DNA of 48,877 bases from Caminicella sporogenes DSM 14501 (GCF_900142285.1 NZ_FRAJ01000018.1:1-48877), one strand, 5' to 3'. Shown: positions 1 through 8,606, numbered from the stretch's first letter. Notes: a model not told the origin generated them from the sequence alone. Translations and numbers: made by a program.

Positions 1-37
1 CACTCTATTATCCAGTTTTGAGAGAACAAACAAAAAG

Positions 38-113
38 AGTTAAGAATTAAGAGTTAAAAGTTAAGAGTTATTAAAATAAAAAACTCTTAACTCTAAACTA
101 TTAACTCTTAACT
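38..113. repeat. 32-nt imperfect inverted repeat before 5S rRNA
   Basis: Two 32-nt arms (38-69 and 82-113) are complementary at 28 of 32 positions and built from repeated GTTAAGAGTTAA-like units, separated by a 12-nt AT loop. The arms end about 17 nt before the 5S rRNA. It may form a processing stalk in the rRNA precursor, or be one copy of the AT-rich intergenic repeats seen elsewhere (about 760-800, 19295-19315, 24305-24400). Positions 1-37 hold no gene that I recognise; they are probably 23S-5S spacer. Confidence 0.6.
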
Positions 114-129
114 GTCACGAAGTGACTAA

Positions 130-247
130 GTCCGGTGACTATAGCGAAGGGGATACACCTGTTCCCATACCGAACACAGAAGTTAAGCCCTTCAGCGCCG
201 ATGGTACTTGGTGGGAGACCGCCTGGGAGAGTAGGTCGTTGCCGGTT
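130..247 (+). rRNA. rrf: 5S ribosomal RNA
   Basis: The typical 5S core is present, with the conserved CCGAACACAGAAGUUAAGC block (about 170-188) and the GAUGGUACU block near 200. Helix I pairs 132-139 with 238-245, including wobble pairs. The length of about 117 nt is normal. It is the last gene of an rRNA operon whose 16S and 23S genes would lie upstream of the window. The ends are good to a few bases. Confidence 0.95.
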
Positions 248-250
248 ATA

Positions 251-297
251 AAAAATCCACTGGAGAATAAAAAATTCTTCAGTGGATTTTGTTTTTT
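251..297 (+). terminator. Rho-independent terminator of the rRNA operon
   Basis: A strong hairpin with a roughly 17-bp stem containing AATCCACTGGAGAA and its complement TTCTTCAGTGGATT (with one G-U pair). The loop is A-rich, and GTTTTTTG follows. It lies just after the 5S gene. Confidence 0.9.
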
Positions 298-491
298 GTT
301 AAAATATGGCGAATATATATAGTATTATTTTGATAAATGGATAACTATATAATGTATATTAGTTAAAAGTATGCTACAAAATAAAACAAAATTAGATAAA
401 ATAGTACAAAAGTACCTATGTTTCGCTGAAGGGATTTTAGGTAATATATAGAATAAATATAAAAGAAAAATATAAAAGGAATGATGAATAT

Positions 492-680
492 ATGTTTATA
501 ATAAAAATGGCATTAAAAATATTATTTTTGTTTTTTGTATGTGTGAGTATAATTTACTTAGAATGTTACATGTTGAGAAATACTGTTAAAGATATAAAGA
601 ATACTAAAAAAATCAAAAAAACTATATCTAGCAATAATAAGAAGAAAAATGAAAAGAAGTATTTAAAAATAGCAAAATAA
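492..680 (+). CDS. Small single-pass membrane protein, unknown
   Basis: A 62-residue protein with one hydrophobic segment at about residues 6-26, then a highly basic tail (Lys/Asn-rich, about residues 33-62). This predicts a short peptide anchored in the membrane with a positive cytoplasmic tail. An AAAGGA motif lies about 11 nt before the ATG. No family is recognised. It stands alone between the rRNA terminator and a downstream hairpin at 809. Low-complexity composition makes chance coding possible. Confidence 0.5.
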   Translation: MFIIKMALKILFLFFVCVSIIYLECYMLRNTVKDIKNTKKIKKTISSNNKKKNEKKYLKIAK

Positions 681-808
681 TATACATTTATTATAGATTA
701 TTTTTATTGTGTAAAGGTTCAAACATTTTTTATAAGAAAGTAAATATAATAACAATTAAAAATTGAGAATTATAAAAACTTTTAAAAATATGGAATTAAA
801 AATCTGAG

Positions 809-838
809 AATGTGCCTTTGGCGCATTTATTTTTTTCT
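809..838 (+). terminator. Rho-independent terminator
   Basis: The stem AATGTGCC / GGCGCATT has a TTT loop and is followed by TATTTTTTTC. It probably ends the transcript of the small membrane gene at 492. The stretch 681-808 before it is AT-rich non-coding DNA with repeat-like AATTAAAAATT units. Confidence 0.7.
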
Positions 839-948
839 AATATTTTCAAATTCATTTCAAAACTTGTTTTAAAATCAAATTAATGATAATATAATTTATT
901 ATATCTTAAAATAATTAATTGTCATATGTAAGCAAAAGGAGAATTAAT

Positions 949-1449
949 ATGGCTTTAATAGCAAAACAAACTTTAAGAAATAAAAATATTAGTTTTTGGA
1001 AGATATTATTGATGATAGTAATTACTGTTATAGTAATGAATGGCACATTAAGTTTATTTGCTCAATATGGACCTGTTTTTGGAAGTATAGCAGGATTAAT
1101 TTCTCTGTTAATATGTGCACTTGTTTGTGGGATTATAATATATAAAGATTTAGCTTATTATAATTATAGAATAATTGATGATGAAATATTTTTAGAAAGA
1201 GTTATAGGTAGGTCAAACCATATTTTTTTTCATATAAATTTAAAGGATGTTAGATTTATAAAACCTTATAAAGAAGTAAGTTGGGATGAAAAAAATATAA
1301 AGAAATATAAATTTGTTGTAAATAAAGATAAAGATAACTGGTATGTTATAGAATTTTTTAAAGAAAAAAAGGTTTATAGGATTATATTAGAGCCTGATGA
1401 AAATTTTTTAAATGCAATGTTTGAAAATATAAAATTGGGTGCAAAATAG
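949..1449 (+). CDS. Two-TM membrane protein with a PH-like cytoplasmic domain, unknown function
   Basis: A 166-residue protein. I chose the ATG at 949 because AAAGGAG (935-941) sits 7 nt before it; the in-frame TTG at 919 has no ribosome site. Two hydrophobic segments lie at about residues 16-36 and 44-64. A soluble C-terminal half of alternating beta-like strands follows (IIDDEIFLERV, YKFVVNKDKDNWYVIEF). This layout resembles bacterial PH (bPH/YdbS-like) membrane proteins, but the match is by architecture only. It is a single gene followed by a hairpin. Confidence 0.75.
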   Translation: MALIAKQTLRNKNISFWKILLMIVITVIVMNGTLSLFAQYGPVFGSIAGLISLLICALVCGIIIYKDLAYYNYRIIDDEIFLERVIGRSNHIFFHINLKDVRFIKPYKEVSWDEKNIKKYKFVVNKDKDNWYVIEFFKEKKVYRIILEPDENFLNAMFENIKLGAK

Positions 1450-1476
1450 GGTTATTAGCAAAATTGCTAATAACCC
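1449..1476. terminator. Bidirectional hairpin between convergent genes
   Basis: A perfect 12-bp stem GGGTTATTAGCA / TGCTAATAACCC with a 4-nt loop. It lies between the plus-strand gene ending at 1449 and the minus-strand small gene ending at 1480. T-runs are weak on both sides, but the position suggests a shared terminator. Confidence 0.6.
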
Positions 1477-1479
1477 TTA

Positions 1480-1650
1480 CTATATTTTTAAAGTTTGTAA
1501 GTTTTTTTCTATATCATTTATAATTTCTTTTTTTACTGATTCTATATACTCTATATTTATGTCAAGTAAATTGGCAATTTCAATATTGCTTTTATACGGA
1601 GAATATAAGTAAATAAATTCTTTTAAAGTAGTTATGGTATTATTCTTCAT
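1480..1650 (-). CDS. Small 56-residue protein with a possible helix-turn-helix
   Basis: Minus strand, ATG at 1648-1650, TAG at 1480-1482, 56 residues. A near-perfect GGAGG lies 6-7 nt before the ATG. The peptide begins MKNNTITTLKEFIYLYS and contains SNIEIANLLDINIEYIESV, which reads like a helix-turn-helix. It is acidic/basic mixed with no membrane segment. A strong ribosome site, correct spacing and a convergent terminator support a real gene. The function is unknown; a small DNA-binding or regulatory protein is an inference. Confidence 0.65.
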   Translation of the reverse strand: MKNNTITTLKEFIYLYSPYKSNIEIANLLDINIEYIESVKKEIINDIEKNLQTLKI

Positions 1651-1811
1651 TAGAAACCTCCTTTAATATAATATATAATGGAGACATACAAGTTAATAAA
1701 ATTTTGAATGATAAAATAATCTTACTTATTGTTTATTATTCCCAATTCATAGAAAAAAATAAATAATATTGAATGAATTTACAATTTTTCAAAGAGAAAG
1801 AGGGATAAAAA

Positions 1812-3254
1812 TTGGATAATCCAATTATTTTAAATAATTTAATAAAGATTTCTAAAAAGGATATGGTTTCTTTTCATGTTCCCGGACATAAAAATGGCAA
1901 GATTTTTGAGAAATATTATAGAAACTTTGTTAATAATATTAGCAAATTAGATACAACAGAAATTTATGGAAATGACAACCTTCATTTTCCAAAAGGTATG
2001 ATAAAAGAAGCACAAGAAAAAGCAGCTAAATTTTATGGAGCTTATAATACTTTTTTTTTAATAAATGGAACTACATGTGGAATTTATGCAATGATTATGG
2101 CAGCAACAAATCCGGGTGATAAAATAATAGTAACTAGAGATTGTCATAGATCGGTTATAAATGCAATAATCCTTGGAGGTTTAGTTCCTGTATATGTTAT
2201 GCCGCAAATAGATAATGAAAGGTTTTTAAGTATGGGTGTTACCCCTCATTCAATAGAAAGAGCATTAAAGGAAAATTCTGATGCAAAAGCAGTAGTAATA
2301 ACTTATCCAAATTATTATGGAATATGTAGTGATATAAAAAAAATAGCTAATATAGTTCATAAATATAATAAGCTTTTACTTGTTGATGAAGCCCATGGAG
2401 CTCATTTAAAATTACACTATAAATTACCTATGTCATCTTTAGAGCTTGGTGCAGATATAGTTGTACAAAGCACTCATAAGACATTACCTTCTTTTACACA
2501 GAGTTCTTTACTTCATGTAAAATCAAAGAGAGTAGATTTAGATAAATTGAAATTTATGCTTTCTTTGAATCAAAGTAGTAGTCCGTCATACATTTTAATG
2601 ACATCTTTAGATATGGCAATAACTATAGCAATGAAAGAAGGACAATTTTTAATGGACAAGCTTATTGACAATATAAATGAATTTGTAAATATGATAAATA
2701 ATTTAGATGGTATTGATGTACTTTCTAAGGATATAAAAGGAAGCTATGGAGCATATGATTTAGATATAACTAAAATTACAATATCTATGAGGGATATAGG
2801 AATTGACGGAGTAACAGCAGAAGAAATACTTAGAAAAAAATATAATATTCAAGTTGAAATGGCTGATATGTTTAATATTTTAGCAGTGTCATCTATAGCT
2901 AATGAAAAAAATGATTTTGAAAGATTAAGTAAGGCTATTAAAAATATACATAGTAATAAGAAAATTACTCGCAAAAAGATTGAACTACCTGAATATAATT
3001 TTAAAAGCTATGAAATGAAGATTATTCCTAGAGAAGCTGTATACATGGAAAAAGAAAGTATACCGTTTACAGAAAGTAAAGGAAAAATTAGTGGGGAGTA
3101 TATAATTCCCTATCCTCCTGGTATTCCTCTAATATGTCCGGGTGAAATTATTACTGAAGAAGTAATAGAGTACGTTAAAGTTTTAAAAAGCATTGGATTG
3201 AATATTATTGGAATGAGTGATGAAAAATTAGATACGATAAAAGTAATAATATAG
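1812..3254 (+). CDS. Orn/Lys/Arg decarboxylase family protein (YaaO/SpeA type)
   Basis: A 480-residue cytosolic PLP enzyme of fold type I. The TTG start is preceded by AAAGAGGGA. Visible family marks are HVPGHK at residues 22-27, the DEAHGAH cofactor-binding loop at 192-198, and STHKT with the Schiff-base lysine at K223. A C-terminal domain carries PYPPGIPLICPGE. Members decarboxylate arginine, lysine or ornithine for polyamine synthesis; the substrate cannot be read here. The length matches the short Gram-positive form. It is 13 nt upstream of tmk, as yaaO is in Bacillus. A paralogue lies at 29660. Confidence 0.9.
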   Translation: MDNPIILNNLIKISKKDMVSFHVPGHKNGKIFEKYYRNFVNNISKLDTTEIYGNDNLHFPKGMIKEAQEKAAKFYGAYNTFFLINGTTCGIYAMIMAATNPGDKIIVTRDCHRSVINAIILGGLVPVYVMPQIDNERFLSMGVTPHSIERALKENSDAKAVVITYPNYYGICSDIKKIANIVHKYNKLLLVDEAHGAHLKLHYKLPMSSLELGADIVVQSTHKTLPSFTQSSLLHVKSKRVDLDKLKFMLSLNQSSSPSYILMTSLDMAITIAMKEGQFLMDKLIDNINEFVNMINNLDGIDVLSKDIKGSYGAYDLDITKITISMRDIGIDGVTAEEILRKKYNIQVEMADMFNILAVSSIANEKNDFERLSKAIKNIHSNKKITRKKIELPEYNFKSYEMKIIPREAVYMEKESIPFTESKGKISGEYIIPYPPGIPLICPGEIITEEVIEYVKVLKSIGLNIIGMSDEKLDTIKVII

Positions 3255-3267
3255 AAAGAGGGATATA

Positions 3268-3894
3268 ATGAAGGGAATATTTATAAGTTTTGAAGGACCT
3301 GATGGAGCAGGAAAAACTACTCAAATAAAACTATTAAAAGATTATTTAGAGAAAAAGGGATATGAAGTATTAGTTACTAGAGAACCGGGAGGAACGAACA
3401 TAAGTGAACAAATTCGTTCAATTATATTAAATAAAAATAATATAGAAATGAATAATATAACTGAGGCTATGCTTTATGCAGCTTCGAGAGCTCAACATGT
3501 AAGTGAGCTTATAAAACCTTCCTTAGAAAAAGGAAAAATAATTATTTCTGATAGATTTGTAGATTCTAGTATAGTATATCAGGGAATAGGAAGAAATCTT
3601 GGAATAGATTTTGTTAAAAGTATAAATGATATGGCTATTCAGGGAATTATGCCACAGATAACTTTTTTACTTAAAATTTCTCCAAACGAAGGTTTGAAAA
3701 GGAGATTTTCTTCAGATGAATGTAATAGATTAGATATGGAAAAAGTTGAGTTTCATAATAAAGTTTATGAAGGTTATCTGGAGCTTGAAAGTCTTTATCC
3801 AGAAAGAATAGTAGGAATAGATGCTTCTAGAAGTATAGAAAAAGTACATGAGGAAATTATTAAAATTGTAGAAAAAAAGATATATAATGTTTAA
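3268..3894 (+). CDS. tmk: dTMP kinase (thymidylate kinase)
   Basis: Phosphorylates dTMP to dTDP with ATP in the cytosol, an essential step of dTTP synthesis. The 208 residues are normal. The P-loop is GPDGAGKTT at residues 10-18. TREPGGT follows, and the DRF motif (DRFVDSS) binds dTMP. The lid region, around SSDECNR, follows. The ribosome site GAGGG lies before the ATG, in the intergenic spacing after the decarboxylase. It belongs to the operon running to the ferredoxin and is syntenic with Bacillus tmk. Confidence 0.97.
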   Translation: MKGIFISFEGPDGAGKTTQIKLLKDYLEKKGYEVLVTREPGGTNISEQIRSIILNKNNIEMNNITEAMLYAASRAQHVSELIKPSLEKGKIIISDRFVDSSIVYQGIGRNLGIDFVKSINDMAIQGIMPQITFLLKISPNEGLKRRFSSDECNRLDMEKVEFHNKVYEGYLELESLYPERIVGIDASRSIEKVHEEIIKIVEKKIYNV

Positions 3895-3959
3895 ATATTA
3901 TTTATTGAGGATATATTTAAAAAAATTTTAAAGTGTGCATATTGAGGGGGAAATTTTTT

Positions 3960-4286
3960 ATGAAACTAGTAATTGCTATTATTCATGATGAAGATTCTCA
4001 TGAATTAATAGAAAAATTAACAGAAAAAAATTATGGAGTTACTAAATTAGCATCAACAGGTGGATTTTTAAAGTCTGGCAATACAACGTTATTAGTGGGA
4101 ACGCAGAAAGAAAAAGTTGATGAAGTTATATCTATTATTAAAGATGTATGCAGAACTAGAAAGGAAATTACTACTACATCGCCAATGATAGCAGACAATA
4201 GTGGGTTTATGTCTATACCTATTGAAATAACAATAGGAGGGGCTACTATTTTTGTTGTAGATATAGAGAGATTTGAAAAAGTATAG
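3960..4286 (+). CDS. darA: Cyclic-di-AMP receptor, PII-like (DarA/YaaQ)
   Basis: A 108-residue trimeric PII-like signal protein that binds cyclic di-AMP in the DarA/PstA family; its downstream target is not known. The start ATG at 3960 has GAGGGGG 9 nt before it; an in-frame GTG at 3933 lacks such a site. The family signature KLASTGGFLKSGNTTLLVG is intact at about residues 28-46. The GGATIFVVDIERFEKV C-terminus is also typical. It sits between tmk and holB as in Bacillus, 14 nt before holB. Confidence 0.93.
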   Translation: MKLVIAIIHDEDSHELIEKLTEKNYGVTKLASTGGFLKSGNTTLLVGTQKEKVDEVISIIKDVCRTRKEITTTSPMIADNSGFMSIPIEITIGGATIFVVDIERFEKV

Positions 4287-4300
4287 AAAGGATTTAAAAA

Positions 4301-5281
4301 ATGAGTTTTAATGATATAATTGGGCACGACAATATAATAAAGTTTTTGAAAACAGCTATAACAAATAATAAATTAGCTCATGCCTATGTATTTGATGGTA
4401 TAGATGGTGTAGGAAAAATGCTAACAGCAAAAGAGTTTGCTAAAGCAATAAATTGTAAAAATAATTTAAATGATGCATGTGAAATTTGCAGTTCATGTAT
4501 AAAGATAAACAATAATAATCATCCTGATATAAATATTATAGTACCCGATGGGAATAGTATAAAAAATAGGCAAATTGAAGAATTTCAAAACGAAATTCTT
4601 TTAAAACCTTATGAAAGTGAAAAGAAGATATTTATTATACAGAATGCAGAAACTATGACTGTGAGTGCACAAAACAGATTATTAAAGATATTAGAAGAGC
4701 CACCTGAATATGGCATTATAATACTTATAACAGAGAATATTTATAATTTACTTCCAACTATTAAATCCAGATGTCAAATTATAAAATTTCATAGGATACC
4801 AAAAAAATATATAGAAAATTTTTTAGAAAATAATTATAATATTGAAAAAATAGATAGTAAACTGTTAGCTGGATTTTCAGATGGTTCTATAGGAAGAGCA
4901 GTAGAACTTTGCATTTCTGAAGAATTTAAAGATAGAAGAGAAACCACTATAGAAGTGATAGATGAAATAGTACGAGGAGACAAATTAAAACTATTAGATT
5001 ATGTAAAATTTTTTGAAGACAATAAAGAATATATAGACCAAATATTAGATTTTTTTTCTATTTGGTTTAGGGACATGCTTTTGCTTTTAGAAACTAATGA
5101 AGATAGTTATGTGTTAAATATTGATAAAATAAATTATTTGAAAATTCATGGAAGTATTGTGGAATATGAAAAAATACCCAAAGCTATAGAGATAATAGAA
5201 GAGACAAGAAAAAATATAAAAGCAAACGTGAATTTTGGATTGTGTATAGAGATGCTGCTACTTAATTTACAGGAGGTTTAG
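4301..5281 (+). CDS. holB: DNA polymerase III delta prime subunit
   Basis: A clamp-loader subunit that works with delta and tau to place the sliding clamp at replication forks. 326 residues is normal. The AAA+ fold shows a P-loop-like GIDGVGKMLTA, with Met where active ATPases have Thr/Ser. A four-cysteine zinc module (CKN...CEICSSC, about residues 50-66) follows. The EEPPEYGIIILIT segment and the SRCQ sensor-1 motif are present. The altered P-loop suggests weak or no ATP hydrolysis, as in other delta-prime proteins. It is 3 nt upstream of ricT. Confidence 0.93.
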   Translation: MSFNDIIGHDNIIKFLKTAITNNKLAHAYVFDGIDGVGKMLTAKEFAKAINCKNNLNDACEICSSCIKINNNNHPDINIIVPDGNSIKNRQIEEFQNEILLKPYESEKKIFIIQNAETMTVSAQNRLLKILEEPPEYGIIILITENIYNLLPTIKSRCQIIKFHRIPKKYIENFLENNYNIEKIDSKLLAGFSDGSIGRAVELCISEEFKDRRETTIEVIDEIVRGDKLKLLDYVKFFEDNKEYIDQILDFFSIWFRDMLLLLETNEDSYVLNIDKINYLKIHGSIVEYEKIPKAIEIIEETRKNIKANVNFGLCIEMLLLNLQEV

Positions 5282-5284
5282 ATT

Positions 5285-6226
5285 ATGGTAAAAGTTATAG
5301 GAGTTAGATTTAAAAAAGCCGGGAAAATATATTATTTTGACCCAGATGGTATAGATATTGAAAAGGGACAAAATGTAATTGTTGAAACGTCTAGAGGGAT
5401 AGAATTTGGAGAAGTTGTAGTAGGACCTAAAGATGTAGATGAAGAATCAATAGTTTCACCACTGAAAAAAGTGCTAAGAATAGCTACTTTAGAAGATAAA
5501 ATAAAGGCAAAAGAAAATAAAGAAAAGGAAAAAGAGGCTTTTGATATATGTTTAAAAAAGATAGAAGAACATGGATTGGAAATGAAGTTAATTGATGTAG
5601 AATATACATTTGATAACAATAAAGTTATTTTTTATTTTACAGCAGATGGCAGAATAGATTTTAGAGAATTAGTTAAAGATTTAGCAGCAATTTTTAGAAC
5701 TAGAATAGAGCTTAGGCAAATTGGCGTTAGAGATGAAACTAAAATGCTTGGTGGAATAGGACCATGTGGGAGAACTTTGTGCTGTTGTACTTGGCTTGGA
5801 GAATTTGAACCAGTTTCTATAAAAATGGCTAAAGATCAAAATCTTTCATTAAATCCATCTAAGATTTCAGGAATATGTGGAAGATTGTTGTGCTGTTTAA
5901 GATATGAACAAGATAGTTATAAACAACTTAAAAAAGGACTTCCTAACGCCGGAGAAAAAGTAAATACTCCTGATGGAAAGGGAATAGTAATTGAGAATAA
6001 TGTATTGCGTGAATCAGTAAAAGTTAGATTAATTAATAATGAAAATGAAGAAACGGGTGAATTAGATTTAAGTGATGATATATATATTTATCATAAAGGC
6101 GAAATTGAGCGAATAGAAGCAAATGAAGAATTAGGTTTAGATAATGAAGAAGATAATGAAAGTGAAGCAGATGAAGAAATTTTACTAGATGAAAATTTAT
6201 TAGATGATGAAGTTACAACTGAATAA
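5285..6226 (+). CDS. ricT: RicT/YaaT, PSP1-domain iron-sulfur protein
   Basis: A 313-residue PSP1 C-terminal domain protein. In Bacillus, RicT joins RicA (YmcA) and RicF (YlbF) in a [4Fe-4S] complex that supports RNase Y-dependent mRNA processing, sporulation and biofilm formation. Cysteine clusters are clear: C161 with C166-C168 (CGRTLCCC), then C198 with C203-C204 (CGRLLCC). The C-terminal 40 residues are very acidic. AGGAGG overlaps the end of holB, so translation is probably coupled. A ferredoxin follows 75 nt downstream. Confidence 0.93.
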   Translation: MVKVIGVRFKKAGKIYYFDPDGIDIEKGQNVIVETSRGIEFGEVVVGPKDVDEESIVSPLKKVLRIATLEDKIKAKENKEKEKEAFDICLKKIEEHGLEMKLIDVEYTFDNNKVIFYFTADGRIDFRELVKDLAAIFRTRIELRQIGVRDETKMLGGIGPCGRTLCCCTWLGEFEPVSIKMAKDQNLSLNPSKISGICGRLLCCLRYEQDSYKQLKKGLPNAGEKVNTPDGKGIVIENNVLRESVKVRLINNENEETGELDLSDDIYIYHKGEIERIEANEELGLDNEEDNESEADEEILLDENLLDDEVTTE

Positions 6227-6301
6227 TAATAAATTTTTATATAAATGGATATAATGAATAAATGAAGGCTTGAAATTTATTGAATTTGGAGGTGATATAA
6301 T

Positions 6302-6472
6302 ATGGCATATTATATTAATGACAATTGTATTAGTTGTGGTGCATGTGAGCCAGAATGTCCAGTAAATGCAATTAGTGCTGGAGATGATAAGTATATAATA
6401 GATGCAAATACTTGTATTGATTGCGGTGCATGTGCCAATGTATGTCCTGTAGATGCTCCAAATCCAGAATAA
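6302..6472 (+). CDS. 2[4Fe-4S] ferredoxin
   Basis: A 56-residue clostridial-type ferredoxin carrying electrons at low potential in the cytosol. Two full cluster motifs are visible: CISCGACEPECP and CIDCGACANVCP, each CxxCxxCxxxCP. The GGAGG ribosome site is 7-8 nt upstream. It follows ricT and is closed by its own terminator at 6486, so it ends the tmk-darA-holB-ricT operon. In Bacillus yabA occupies this place. A partnership with iron-sulfur RicT is suggested by position only. Confidence 0.95.
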   Translation: MAYYINDNCISCGACEPECPVNAISAGDDKYIIDANTCIDCGACANVCPVDAPNPE

Positions 6473-6485
6473 TTTAGATAGTAGA

Positions 6486-6514
6486 CAAAACCCCATAAAT
6501 AGGGGTTTTTTCTT
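6486..6514 (+). terminator. Rho-independent terminator after ferredoxin
   Basis: AAAACCCC and GGGGTTTT surround a 7-nt AT loop, followed by TTC TTT. It separates the tmk-ferredoxin operon from trmN6-rsmI. Confidence 0.9.
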
Positions 6515-6649
6515 TATATGAAAAATTAGATATTTTTATAAGAAATTATACTGCTTTAAAATAGTTTAGATTCTAATGAAAAAAAGAATATAGTATAATA
6601 ATATAAAATGATTAAAAGCAGTGAACAAACTAATAGGGAGAGATAAAAT

Positions 6650-7405
6650 TTGGAATACAATATATTAAGAGATAATGAAAGAATAGATGATTTACAATGT
6701 AAAGGATTAAAGATTATTCAAAATCCAAAAGGTTTTTGTTTTGGAATGGATGCTGTGCTTTTAAGCAATTTTTGCGAAATTAAAAAAGGTGCTACAGTTG
6801 TAGATTTAGGAACTGGAACGGGGATAATTCCTATACTTATAGCAGGAAAAAGTAATGCAGGTAAGATATATGGTATAGAAATACAAAGTCAAATTGCAGA
6901 TATGGCAAAGAGGAGTGTAAAACTTAATAATTTAGAAAATAAGATAGAAATATTAAATGTAGATTTAAAAAGAGCAGATAAGATTATAAATGTTAATTCT
7001 GTAGATGTTGTGACATCTAATCCACCTTATATGAATGCAGGTGGAGGCATAAAGAATCCAGAAGATATGAAGGCCATTTCAAGACATGAGATAAAGTGTA
7101 CATTAGAAGATGTTATATCTATGGCAAGTAGATTACTTAAACATAATGGACATTTTTATTTAGTACATAGACCACATAGATTAGTAGATATAATATATTT
7201 ATGTAGGCAGTATAAACTTGAACCAAAGAAGATAAGATTTATACATCCAAGTAAAAATAAAAAGCCAAATTTGTTGCTTTTAAAGTGCATTAAAGCAGCA
7301 AGGCCAGAGCTTAAATTTTTAGAACCGTTATATGTGTATAAAGAAGATGGAAGTTATACTGATGAAATTTATAAAATATATAGTAGAGAAAGTATAGAAG
7401 TATAA
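6650..7405 (+). CDS. tRNA1(Val) adenine(37)-N6-methyltransferase-like (YabB family)
   Basis: A 251-residue class I SAM methyltransferase. The SAM loop is VDLGTGTGIIPIL at about residues 50-62, and the N6-adenine catalytic motif is NPPY (SNPPYMNAGGG). YabB/TrmN6 members methylate A37 of a tRNA. The TTG start has GGGAGAG 7 nt before it. It is 19 nt upstream of rsmI, the same pair as yabB-yabC in Bacillus. The exact tRNA target is inferred from the family. Confidence 0.88.
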   Translation: MEYNILRDNERIDDLQCKGLKIIQNPKGFCFGMDAVLLSNFCEIKKGATVVDLGTGTGIIPILIAGKSNAGKIYGIEIQSQIADMAKRSVKLNNLENKIEILNVDLKRADKIINVNSVDVVTSNPPYMNAGGGIKNPEDMKAISRHEIKCTLEDVISMASRLLKHNGHFYLVHRPHRLVDIIYLCRQYKLEPKKIRFIHPSKNKKPNLLLLKCIKAARPELKFLEPLYVYKEDGSYTDEIYKIYSRESIEV

Positions 7406-7424
7406 CAAAAGAGGAGCAGAGAAT

Positions 7425-8267
7425 ATGAAAGAAATAAAAGGGAAACTTTATATTTGTCCAACGCCTATAGGGAATTTAGAGGATATAACTATAAGAACTT
7501 TAAATATACTAAAGAAAGTTGATTTAATAGCTGCTGAAGATACAAGACATACAATTAAATTATTAAATCATTATGATATAAAGAAACCATTGGTAAGTTA
7601 TCATGAACATAATAAAGATAAAAGAGGACAGGAACTTATTGAAAAATTAAAAGAAGGACAAAATATTGCTTTGGTAAGTGATGCTGGAATGCCCGGTATA
7701 TCTGACCCGGGTGAAGATTTAGTAAAATTATGTATAGAAAATAATATTTCTTTAGAAGTATTGCCGGGAGCAAGTGCTATAATAACTGCATTGGTAATAT
7801 CTGGACTTTCAACTAAAAAATTTGCATTTGAAGGATTTTTAGATAGAAATAAGAAAAAAAGAAGGGAAAGGCTCAAAGAGATAAAAAAAGATGATAGAAC
7901 TTTAGTATTTTATGAATCACCCCATAGATTGTTAGATTGTTTAAATGATATGATGGATATATTAGATGATAGACAAATTGTAATAGCTAGAGAACTTACA
8001 AAAAAGTATGAAGAAGTTTTACGTGGAAGTATTTCTGATATATTAAATCATTTTAAGGCAAAACAGCCAAAAGGAGAGTTTGTAATTTTAGTAGAAGGAA
8101 ATTATGATGAAAAAGGCAGAAGCGATATTTGGGAAAAAATTTCTATTAAAGAACATATAATTTTATATATAAATAAAGGAATGAAAAAGAAAGAAGCAAT
8201 AAAAAAGGTAGCAGAAGATAGAAAAATTCCTAAAAGAGAAGTATATAAATACAGCGTAGATATTTAG
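7425..8267 (+). CDS. rsmI: 16S rRNA cytidine(1402)-2'-O-methyltransferase
   Basis: Methylates the ribose of C1402 in the 30S P-site, with SAM as donor. The 280 residues include the tetrapyrrole-methylase fold marks: PTPIGNLEDIT near the N-terminus, AEDTRHT, SYHEHN, and VSDAGMPGISDPGEDLV about residue 84-100. A C-terminal basic helix domain (KEAIKKVAEDRKIPKREVYK) is intact. It follows the YabB-like gene in one operon. Confidence 0.95.
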   Translation: MKEIKGKLYICPTPIGNLEDITIRTLNILKKVDLIAAEDTRHTIKLLNHYDIKKPLVSYHEHNKDKRGQELIEKLKEGQNIALVSDAGMPGISDPGEDLVKLCIENNISLEVLPGASAIITALVISGLSTKKFAFEGFLDRNKKKRRERLKEIKKDDRTLVFYESPHRLLDCLNDMMDILDDRQIVIARELTKKYEEVLRGSISDILNHFKAKQPKGEFVILVEGNYDEKGRSDIWEKISIKEHIILYINKGMKKKEAIKKVAEDRKIPKREVYKYSVDI

Positions 8268-8384
8268 TTATTTGTGAATATATATTTTTTTAATTGGAAA
8301 TTTAGTATTGAAAATTGTTTTGTTTTGAGGAATGAATATTTTTGATTGCGAAAAATTTATATTATTTATATAGAGGTGGTTATA

Positions 8385-8594
8385 TTGAGATATAATAAAG
8401 ATATGACGATTTCTGAAATCGTTTTCAGTGATTTTAAAACTATAGAAGTTTTTAAAAAATATGGGCTTAGTTGTTTGAGGTGTTTAGGAGCAGAAACAGA
8501 AACTCTTGAAGAAATTGCTAGGATAAATGAAATAAATTTAAACAAGATGATTGAAGATTTGAATAATGTGGGAAGAGAAAATGCTTGTGTTTAA
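8385..8594 (+). CDS. DUF1858-domain small redox disulfide protein
   Basis: A 69-residue protein of the DUF1858 / hybrid-cluster-protein-associated redox disulfide type. The key motif is GLSCLRCLGAETETLEEIA, where CxxC is the redox pair. I chose TTG at 8385 because GAGGTGG lies 5 nt before it; the longer in-frame TTG at 8346 is poorly placed. Its biochemical role is not established. It aligns without gaps over 38 residues with the UGA-containing gene at 22459, where the second Cys is replaced by UGA. Confidence 0.85.
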   Translation: MRYNKDMTISEIVFSDFKTIEVFKKYGLSCLRCLGAETETLEEIARINEINLNKMIEDLNNVGRENACV

Positions 8595-8606
8595 ACACAA
8601 GCATTT
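8579..8606. terminator. 28-bp perfect palindrome over two convergent stop codons
   Basis: Two 14-bp arms (8579-8592, 8593-8606) with no spacer, containing AATGCTTGTGTTT and its complement. The palindrome covers the last codons of the DUF1858 gene and reaches the end of abrB on the other strand. It may act as a bidirectional terminator; T-runs are short. Confidence 0.5.

Noticed and set aside
122-322. Open frame of 66 codons over the 5S rRNA
   Set aside because: It lies over the 5S rRNA and its terminator and has no ribosome site.
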